Assembly (NCBI GenBank): GCA_900765105.1
Contig: CAAFQM010000005.1
Coordinates: forward strand, 1-9,642
Direction of reading: 5' to 3'
DNA length: 9,642 nt
Origin: an uncultured Faecalibacterium sp.
Lineage (GTDB): Bacteria; Bacillota; Clostridia; Oscillospirales; Ruminococcaceae
Shown here: positions 1 to 4,748 of the stretch, piece after piece
Position numbering within the stretch: position 1 is the first letter of the stretch
Layout of the letters: each line of letters starts with the position of its first letter
Notes under the pieces: model-generated
The model's database searches: none
What the model saw: only the letters and a program-made list of their open reading frames with translations
Told to the model about the DNA's origin: nothing
Translations under genes and position numbers: made by a program

Positions 1-1
1 A

Positions 2-97
2 AGCCGCATCGTGCCCGGCGGCACCCACAGCGAAGCCAGCTGGGAAAAGCAGCTGCCTTTCGTGTTCCATACGCTCATGTATGAGGTGGAGGAGTAA
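2..97 (+). CDS. C-terminal fragment of an esterase-like alpha/beta hydrolase (5' end outside window)
   Basis: An open frame enters from the left edge and ends at TAA 95-97, giving 31 visible residues that end in MYEVEE. The segment GGTHSEASWEKQLPFVF resembles the end of putative esterases (PF00756/COG2819-like), where the catalytic His lies in a G-x-H-x-x-x-x-W context followed by a hydrophobic C-terminal helix. That places His near the tenth visible residue as the likely last member of a Ser-Asp-His triad; the nucleophile would lie upstream of the window. A second complete esterase starts 198 nt downstream on the same strand, so this is probably the first gene of a small esterase/ATP-grasp cluster. 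The family call rests on a short motif only. The absence of competing frames and the typical C-terminus make the coding call itself fairly safe. Confidence 0.6.
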   Translation, partial: SRIVPGGTHSEASWEKQLPFVFHTLMYEVEE

Positions 98-111
98 CGG
101 GCAGCAGCCTA

Positions 112-252
112 GCCCTCTCCGTCTGCTCCCGTTGGTCGCATCCACCTCTCCCAAAGGGAGAGGCCTTGGCAAAGAGATGAAGTTTTTGTGGACTGCCAAG
201 GGCTCCCACTTTGGGGGAGCTGGCAAAGCCGACAGGCTTTGACTGAGAGGGC
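112..252. repeat. Nested palindromic intergenic element, copy 1 (141 bp)
   Basis: The ends GCCCTCTCCGTC (112-123) and GACTGAGAGGGC (241-252) are inverted repeats matching at 11 of 12 positions. Inside are a hairpin CCTCTCCCAAAGGGAGAGG, an 8-bp closing stem CCTTGGCA (164-171) with TGCCAAGG (194-201), and a CTCCC/GGGAG hairpin near 203-220. It contains no ORF of its own. Its right arm aligns with the reverse complement of the left arm of the copy at 1057-1246, with about 30 of 32 bases identical around TGCCAA...GGGGGAGCTG, so the copies are in opposite orientation. It resembles a MITE- or REP-like repeat. No clear target duplication is visible. Confidence 0.8.
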
Positions 253-266
253 AAGCACGCTAAAAA
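239..266 (+). promoter_or_regulatory. Candidate promoter for the esterase gene, -35 inside the repeat
   Basis: TTGACT (239-244) is a five-of-six match to the sigma-A -35 box. After a 16-bp spacer, TAAAAA (261-266) gives a four-of-six -10. The -35 falls within the right end of palindromic element copy 1, so the element could supply half of a promoter. Weak -10 quality keeps this tentative; the gene could equally be read through from upstream. Confidence 0.35.
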
Positions 267-295
267 TGACCATCGTTATCAAAGGAGGAATCACA

Positions 296-1051
296 ATGGA
301 AATGCAGTACTTCAAAGATTACAGCCCCGCGCTGGGCCGCGACATGGAGTGCAAGATCTACGGCCATGCCGGCCGCCCGATGCTGTACATCCCCTGTCAG
401 GACGGACGGTTCTTCGACTTCGAGAACTTCCACATGAACGACACTCTTGCTCCGTGGATCGAAAGCGGAAAGATCATGGTCCTCTCCATCGACACCATCG
501 ATGCCGAGACATGGTCCGACACCGCTGCCGACCCCTACTGGCGTATCCGCCGCTATGAGCAGTGGCTGCACTACATCGTGGAGGAGGCCGTGCCCAAGAT
601 CCAGTACATGGCCAAGGAGCGCAACGACTGGGACGACCTGCCCGGCGTCATCGCTTTCGGCTGCAGTCTGGGCGCTACCCATGCGGTCAACCTGTATCTG
701 CGCCGCCCGGATGTATTCTGCGGCTGCCTTGCCCTCAGCGGCATCTACACCGCCCACTACGGCTTCGGCGACTACATGGACGAGCTGGTCTATATGAACT
801 CCCCCGTGGACTACATGAAGAACTTCCCGGAAGATCACCCCTACATGCAGCTGTACCGCAGCCAGAAGGCGGTCATCTGCTGCGGTCAGGGCGACTGGGA
901 GCGGCCGGACACCACATGGTTCCTCAAGCGCATCTTTGAGGCCAAGCACATCCCCGTCTGGGTGGACTTGTGGGGCCACGATGTCAACCACGACTGGAAC
1001 TGGTGGTATAAGCAGGTCGCATATTACATGCCGTATATTCTTGGCGAGTAA
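296..1051 (+). CDS. Esterase family protein (alpha/beta hydrolase, COG4947-like)
   Basis: A 251-aa cytoplasmic hydrolase with no signal peptide or membrane segment. The nucleophile elbow is G-C-S-L-G at residues 122-126, making Ser124 the likely catalytic serine. A following strand ends in CCGQGDWE with Asp200 as the probable acid. The closing segment WGHDVNHDWNWW carries His228 and His232, with His232-Asp-Trp the likely catalytic His by comparison with putative esterases. The expected reaction is hydrolysis or transfer of an ester or acyl group; the substrate is unknown. ATG 296 is chosen because AAAGGAGGAA (281-290) sits just before it. The frame stays open upstream to 188, but that part lies inside the repeat element. 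The gene is followed by the second repeat copy and then an ATP-grasp gene, so a shared pathway is an inference from neighbourhood. Confidence 0.88.
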   Translation: MEMQYFKDYSPALGRDMECKIYGHAGRPMLYIPCQDGRFFDFENFHMNDTLAPWIESGKIMVLSIDTIDAETWSDTAADPYWRIRRYEQWLHYIVEEAVPKIQYMAKERNDWDDLPGVIAFGCSLGATHAVNLYLRRPDVFCGCLALSGIYTAHYGFGDYMDELVYMNSPVDYMKNFPEDHPYMQLYRSQKAVICCGQGDWERPDTTWFLKRIFEAKHIPVWVDLWGHDVNHDWNWWYKQVAYYMPYILGE

Positions 1052-1056
1052 AATGG

Positions 1057-1246
1057 CTCGCCCTCTCAGTCACCTTCGGTGACAGCTCCCCCAAAGGGGG
1101 AGCCTTTGGCAAAACCAAAAGGCATTGCCGTACTGCCAAGGCCTCTCCCTTTGACAGATTTCCCCCGGTCGGGGGAAGATGTCGCGCAAGCGACAGAAAG
1201 GGGAACGAGGTGGACGCGAGCTTTGCGAGCGGACGGAGAGGGCGAG
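1057..1246. repeat. Nested palindromic intergenic element, copy 2 (longer form, opposite orientation)
   Basis: The outer inverted repeats are CTCGCCCTCTCAGTC (1057-1071) and GACGGAGAGGGCGAG (1232-1246). Internal hairpins in order are GTCACC-ttc-GGTGAC (1069-1083), GCTCCCCC-aaa-GGGGGAGC (1085-1103), a closing stem TTGGCA (1106-1111) with TGCCAA (1134-1139), TTCCCCC-ggtc-GGGGGAA (1160-1177) and TGTCGC-gcaa-GCGACA (1180-1195). Its reverse complement aligns with copy 1 at 112-252, but it is longer by a block around 1150-1205 that holds the last two hairpins. It fills almost the whole gap between the esterase and ATP-grasp genes. As RNA it would fold strongly, so it could attenuate or protect a read-through transcript. 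No ORF or transposase is present. Confidence 0.82.
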
Positions 1247-1293
1247 GCCGCCTTGATAGAGGTTCATAGAGGAAAGAAGAATCAACAAAAACC

Positions 1294-2601
1294 ATGCAGA
1301 ATTTTATTTTTATCTCCCCCAACTTCCCCACCAACTACTGGCAGTTCTGCCGTGAGCTGAAGAACAACGGCATGAACGTGCTGGGCATCGGCGACCAGCC
1401 CTACGACGAGCTGAAGCCCGAGCTGAAGGACAGCCTGAACGAATACTACAAGGTGGGCAGTCTGGAAAACTACGACGAGGTCTACCGCGCCGTGGCGTTC
1501 TTCACCTTCAAGTACGGCCGCATCGACTGGCTGGAGTCCAACAACGAATACTGGCTGGAGCGGGACGCAGCCCTGCGCACCGATTTCCACATCACCTCCG
1601 GCTTCCAGACCTCCGATATGCCCCGCATCAAGTACAAGAGCAAGATGAAGGAGTACTACCAGAAGGCTGGCATCGCCACCGCTCGCTACCACATGGTGGA
1701 TGACTTCGAGGGTTGCAAGAAGTTCATCGACGAGGTGGGCTACCCGGTGGTGGTAAAGCCCGATAACGGTGTGGGCGCATCCGACACCCACAGGCTGTCC
1801 AACGAGGATGAGCTGAAGAAGTTCCTCATCTACAAGGCCGCCAACCACCCGGATGTGGAGTACATCATGGAGGAGTTCGTCCGCGCCGAGGTGAACAGCT
1901 ACGACGCCATCATCGACGCCAACGGCAACCCCATCTTTGAGGCCGGCAATGTCAGCCCCATGTCCATCATGGATATCGTCAACGACAACGACAACTCCAT
2001 CTACTACATCATCAAGGACCTGCCCGAGGACACCCGCGCCGCAGGCCGCGCCGTCGTCAAGAGCTTCGGCGTCAAGAGCCGGTTCATCCACTTCGAGTTC
2101 TTCCGCATGACCGAGGATCAGGCCAGCGTGGGCAAAAAGGGCCAGATCGTGGCGCTGGAAGTCAACATGCGCCCCTGCGGCGGCTTTACCCCGGACATGA
2201 TCAACTTTGCCCGCTCCACCAACGTCTACAAGATCTGGGCGGATATGATCGCCTTCGGCGGCACGGATATGCCGGTGGGCGAGCACTTCTACTGCGCCTT
2301 TGCCGGCCGCCGCGACGGCAAGCACTTCGTGTACAGCCACGAGCAGATCATGCAGAAGTATCAGCAGAACATGCGCATGGTGGACCGCATCCCGGATGCG
2401 CTGTCCGGCGCCATGGGCAACCAGATGTATGTGGCAACCTTCTCCACCCGCGAGGGCATGGAGCGGTTCTACGCCGACGTGCTGGCCACCACCGATGACA
2501 CCAACGCCGCCGCACAGGCGCAGCTGACCCAGATCCTTGCACTGGGCGAGCCGGAAGAGACCGCTCCGGCAGCCAGAAAGGCCCCTGCAAAGAAAAAGTA
2601 A
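1294..2601 (+). CDS. ATP-grasp domain ligase
   Basis: A 435-aa soluble enzyme of the ATP-grasp (carboxylate-amine ligase) superfamily, which forms acyl-phosphate intermediates from a carboxylate and ATP and then joins an amine or thiol. The N-terminal pre-ATP-grasp region (residues about 1-110) begins with the strand FIFISPNFP. The ATP-binding lysine is Lys155 in YPVVVKPDNGVG (150-161), a glycine-rich loop follows, the hinge is IMEEFV (191-196), and metal ligands are Glu268 in HFEFF and Glu289/Asn291 in LEVNMRPCGG. All key residues appear intact. The last 16 residues are an Ala/Pro/Lys tail ending PAKKK, outside the catalytic fold. A weak AGAGGAAAG ribosome site (1268-1276) lies rather far from ATG 1294. 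The gene follows the esterase across the repeat and precedes a secreted protein by 47 nt. The substrates cannot be inferred. Confidence 0.9.
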   Translation: MQNFIFISPNFPTNYWQFCRELKNNGMNVLGIGDQPYDELKPELKDSLNEYYKVGSLENYDEVYRAVAFFTFKYGRIDWLESNNEYWLERDAALRTDFHITSGFQTSDMPRIKYKSKMKEYYQKAGIATARYHMVDDFEGCKKFIDEVGYPVVVKPDNGVGASDTHRLSNEDELKKFLIYKAANHPDVEYIMEEFVRAEVNSYDAIIDANGNPIFEAGNVSPMSIMDIVNDNDNSIYYIIKDLPEDTRAAGRAVVKSFGVKSRFIHFEFFRMTEDQASVGKKGQIVALEVNMRPCGGFTPDMINFARSTNVYKIWADMIAFGGTDMPVGEHFYCAFAGRRDGKHFVYSHEQIMQKYQQNMRMVDRIPDALSGAMGNQMYVATFSTREGMERFYADVLATTDDTNAAAQAQLTQILALGEPEETAPAARKAPAKKK

Positions 2602-2648
2602 ACACTATAAAATCAACGCGGTTCAGCCCGGAAACGGAGGTACAGGCG

Positions 2649-3365
2649 ATGAAATGGATGAAACAGGCAGCAAGAAATCTTGTGGCAATGGCAGCGGCGC
2701 TGTGTCTGTTGCTGCCCTGCGCCGTTCCGGCATCGGCGGAAAGCCTGCAGACGCCGGTGTGGATGCAGGCGTGGGGCGGCACCCGCACCGCCGGAGTGGT
2801 CGGCCAGCTGGAACAGGATCGTTTCACGGCCACCATCCGGGTGGGCGAAATGAACGGCACTGTGGAGCTGGTACGCGACAACGGCAAAATGTACTGGAAG
2901 GCCGAAAAGCTGGACGGCACCGAGGTGTTGTGCCTGCTGGTGCGGGACGGCTCGGCCTACCAGCTGGACCACAGCCGCAAGCTGGCCATCCGTCTGGGCG
3001 ATGAATCTGCAGCCTACAGCATGATCGGCATCAGTGAGGAAGCGATGGAAAAATCGCTCGCCACAGGTAAAGCTGCCGGCTTTGCCAACGCGAAAAAGAC
3101 CGTGAACGGCAAGACCTACGACACCGAAGTGTTTGAGATGACGCTGGACGGCAAAGCCGTGGAGATGACCTACTGCTACGATACGAACGGCGCTCTGCGC
3201 TACCTCATCACCCGCATCGGCGGCAAACAGGCCTCCATGGAATACCGTTCGGTGTCCGACAAGGTGGACGAAAGCCTGTTGGAGATCCCGGCGGGCTACA
3301 CCGTCTGCACCAAAGGCGAGGACGGCAGGCTCCGCGACGCCGCCGGAAACGTCGTGGGCGAATAA
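2649..3365 (+). CDS. Secreted protein with LolA-like features, function unknown
   Basis: The product is 238 aa with a clear Sec signal peptide: basic start MKWMKQAARN, hydrophobic core to about residue 27, and a predicted ASA/E cleavage after residue 30. The Cys at 24 is preceded by Pro, so it does not fit a lipobox. The mature part alternates short polar turns and beta strands, for example EMNGTVELVRDNGKMYWKAE (68-87) and a region 158-200 with paired strands. It ends in SDKVDESLLEIPAGY (203-217), a pattern I associate with LolA-like proteins of Clostridia that carry a 'delta...F.IP..Y' ending. This fold assignment is by resemblance only. CGGAGG just before 2641 lies about 8 nt ahead of ATG 2649. 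The 47-nt gap to the ATP-grasp gene and lack of a terminator between them suggest co-transcription; the terminator after the gene closes the unit. Confidence 0.8.
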   Translation: MKWMKQAARNLVAMAAALCLLLPCAVPASAESLQTPVWMQAWGGTRTAGVVGQLEQDRFTATIRVGEMNGTVELVRDNGKMYWKAEKLDGTEVLCLLVRDGSAYQLDHSRKLAIRLGDESAAYSMIGISEEAMEKSLATGKAAGFANAKKTVNGKTYDTEVFEMTLDGKAVEMTYCYDTNGALRYLITRIGGKQASMEYRSVSDKVDESLLEIPAGYTVCTKGEDGRLRDAAGNVVGE

Positions 3366-3375
3366 CAGATCTGGC

Positions 3376-3409
3376 AAAAGCACCTGCAGAGTTTCTGCGG
3401 GTGCTTTTT
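3376..3409 (+). terminator. Intrinsic terminator after the secreted-protein gene
   Basis: AAAAGCACCTGCAGA (3376-3390) pairs with TCTGCGGGTGCTTTT (3394-3408) across the loop GTT, a 15-bp stem with one T-G wobble, and the right arm runs into TTTTT. It starts 10 nt after the stop codon. The A-run on the left could also give some termination on the other strand, but no converging gene is present. Confidence 0.92.
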
Positions 3410-3411
3410 CG

Positions 3412-3440
3412 TTGTCCCGTCCCGCAAAGTGTGCTATACT
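3412..3440 (+). promoter_or_regulatory. Sigma-A type promoter of the MYG1/GIY-YIG pair
   Basis: TTGTCC (3412-3417) is separated by exactly 17 bp from TATACT (3435-3440), which is preceded by TGC, giving an extended -10. Transcription should start near 3447, leaving a leader of about 32 nt to ATG 3479. The -35 begins three bases after the preceding terminator's T-run. Confidence 0.82.
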
Positions 3441-3478
3441 TAAAACCAGAAATTCTGAATGAGAACGAGGTATTTTTC

Positions 3479-4306
3479 ATGAAAATTCCCGCAAACGGCT
3501 TTACCCACGCCGGCAAGTTCCACGCCGACGATGTGTTCGCCACTGCCCTTTTGCAGATCCTGCGCCCGGATATCAAGATCACCCGGGGCTTCACCGTGCC
3601 GGAGGACTTCGACGGCATCGTTTACGACATCGGTTTCGGCATGTTCGACCACCATCAGGAGCCGCGCGAGTACCGTGCCAACGGTGTGCCCTACGCAGCT
3701 TTCGGCCTGCTGTGGCGGGTACTTGGCCCCGGCCTTGTGGGTGAGCGTCAGGCGCGGCTCATCGATGAAAACTTCATCCAGCCGCTGGACCTGAACGACA
3801 ACACCGGCGAGCAGAACAGCCTGTGCGACGCCATCGGCTTCTTCAACCCTGTGTGGGACTCGAAGGAAGATCAGGACGAGTGTTTCTTCAAGGCGGTGGC
3901 CGTGGCAAAGCAGATTTTGGAAAACCAGATCGCCAGCGCCAACGCCGTCAACCGCGCGGACGAAAAAGTGCGTCAGGCCTACCAGAACTCCCGCGACGGC
4001 ATCGTGGTGCTGTCCTGCTATCTGCCGTGGAAAAACGGCCTGTACAAGACCGATGCCCTGTTTGTGGTCTACCCCAGCCAGCGCGGCGGGTGGAGCGCCC
4101 AGTGCGTCACCGACCACAAGACCAAAAAGTCCAAGCTGCCCTTCCCCCAGAGCTGGGCCGGACAGCCGCAGGAGGTCATTGAGCAGAAAAGCGGCATCCC
4201 GGGCATCAGCTTCTGCCATGCCAGCCGTTTCCTCATCACGGCAAAGGATAAGGACACCGCTCTTGCGGCCTGCCGTCTGGTGCTGAAAAACAATGGCCGC
4301 ATCTGA
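3479..4306 (+). CDS. MYG1 family protein (DHH-like metal-dependent phosphohydrolase)
   Basis: A 275-aa protein of the MYG1/UPF0160 family (PF03690), metal-dependent hydrolases related to DHH phosphoesterases; eukaryotic MYG1 is a 3'-5' RNA exonuclease. The N-terminal signature THAGKFHADDV spans residues 9-19 (His10, His15, Asp17, Asp18). The DHH motif is IGFGMFDHHQE with Asp57-His58-His59, preceded by Asp50 in VYD. Further conserved-looking acids are Asp104 and Asp107 in LDLNDN, and a late FCHASRF carries His247. Length and metal-binding residues look complete. ATG 3479 is preceded by ACGAGG (3465-3470). The open frame continues up to an ATG at 3401, but that start is upstream of the predicted transcription start. 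The last 14 nt overlap the next gene, implying translational coupling. A role in RNA or nucleotide turnover is family knowledge; the bacterial substrate is not established. Confidence 0.93.
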   Translation: MKIPANGFTHAGKFHADDVFATALLQILRPDIKITRGFTVPEDFDGIVYDIGFGMFDHHQEPREYRANGVPYAAFGLLWRVLGPGLVGERQARLIDENFIQPLDLNDNTGEQNSLCDAIGFFNPVWDSKEDQDECFFKAVAVAKQILENQIASANAVNRADEKVRQAYQNSRDGIVVLSCYLPWKNGLYKTDALFVVYPSQRGGWSAQCVTDHKTKKSKLPFPQSWAGQPQEVIEQKSGIPGISFCHASRFLITAKDKDTALAACRLVLKNNGRI

Positions 4307-4592
4307 CCGGTCCGCCCGCCCGAAACCTGCCTTCGTGTACATGGTGCGCTGCACGGACGGCACCCTGTACACCGGCTGGACCACCGACCCCGCCGCCCGC
4401 CTGTGTGCCCACCGGAGCGGCAAAGGCGCAAAGTACACCCGGGCGCACGGTGCGGCAGCGCTTGCCTATGTGGAAAAGTGTGCCGACCGCCGTGCGGCCA
4501 TGCGCCGGGAGTATGCCCTCAAACAGCTGCCCAAGGCGCAGAAGGAACTGCTGTGCCGTGCATGGCAGGCGGCGCAAAAGCCGTTGGTCTGA
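4293..4592 (+). CDS. GIY-YIG nuclease family protein (UPF0213-type, small single domain)
   Basis: A 99-aa protein, the usual size for the single-domain YhbQ/YazA group. The motif pair reads VYMVRC (15-20; 'GIY' as VYM) and LYTGWTTD (25-32; 'YIG' as YTG). Other family residues follow: Arg36, His40, the KGAKYTR stretch (44-50), and RREYALKQLPKAQK (71-84) with Glu73 as the probable metal ligand. These proteins cut DNA or act in repair-like processes, but the exact job of this subgroup is not settled. ATG 4293 lies inside the MYG1 gene and overlaps its end by 14 nt, so translation is probably coupled. There is no separate promoter and no obvious terminator after the TGA. Confidence 0.92.
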   Translation: MAASDRSARPKPAFVYMVRCTDGTLYTGWTTDPAARLCAHRSGKGAKYTRAHGAAALAYVEKCADRRAAMRREYALKQLPKAQKELLCRAWQAAQKPLV

Positions 4593-4631
4593 ACCTTTGT
4601 TTCGAAAATGTCTGAAAAGATTGATTTTTGT

Positions 4632-4661
4632 GTGAAAATGTGGTATTGATAAGGTGATAAT
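4632..4661 (+). promoter_or_regulatory. Candidate promoter of the large secreted-protein gene
   Basis: GTGAAA (4632-4637) and GATAAT (4656-4661) are spaced by 18 bp; the -10 matches TATAAT at five of six positions and the -35 matches TTGACA at four. The local sequence is AT-rich, unlike the flanking genes, and the -10 lies about 88 nt upstream of the GTG start. An alternative pair, TTGATT (4621-4626) with TATTGA (4644-4649), has the ideal 17-bp spacer but a poorer -10. Confidence 0.45.
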
Positions 4662-4673
4662 CTGTTCTTTTTT

Positions 4674-4700
4674 GCAAACGCTCCGGGGCAAACGCTCCGG
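4674..4700 (+). repeat. Tandem 13-bp direct repeat in the leader of the large gene
   Basis: GCAAACGCTCCGG occurs twice, at 4674-4686 and 4688-4700, identical and separated by one G. The 14-bp spacing would not put two sites on exactly the same DNA face. It lies downstream of the predicted start of transcription, so it could be a regulatory site or simply a slippage duplication. Confidence 0.75.
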
Positions 4701-4732
4701 CGGTGAGAAATAACTGGAAGAGAGCAAAGGAT

Positions 4733-4740
4733 AAAGGAGG
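4733..4740 (+). promoter_or_regulatory. Ribosome binding site that selects GTG 4749
   Basis: AAAGGAGG ends 8 nt before GTG 4749, ideal spacing. An ATG at 4742 is nearer to the site by only one base and lies in a different frame that stops after 38 codons, so GTG is the real start. Confidence 0.85.
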
Positions 4741-4748
4741 AATGGAAC

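Noticed and set aside
188..295. N-terminal extension of the esterase
   Set aside because: The added 36 codons lie in the palindromic repeat and have no ribosome site; AAAGGAGGAA directly precedes ATG 296.
112..1246. CRISPR array or transposon
   Set aside because: There are only two inverted, palindromic copies with a gene between them, no regular spacers and no transposase.
1282..2340. Long minus-strand open frame opposite the ATP-grasp gene
   Set aside because: Antisense shadow of a GC-rich gene; its translation is Val/His/Ala/Asp-rich low-complexity sequence, and the sense frame has intact ATP-grasp motifs.
2606..2611. TATAAA as a -10 for the secreted-protein gene
   Set aside because: No acceptable -35 lies 16-18 bp upstream, and the short gap favours co-transcription with the ATP-grasp gene.
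2709..2720. Lipobox (Cys24) in the 238-aa secreted protein
   Set aside because: The Cys is preceded by Pro (LLPC), which does not fit a lipobox; an ASA cleavage site follows. The same applies to Cys28 (LAPC) of the large protein.
3401..3478. Upstream ATG of the MYG1 gene
   Set aside because: It lies in the terminator arm and before the predicted transcription start; the family signature begins a few residues after ATG 3479.
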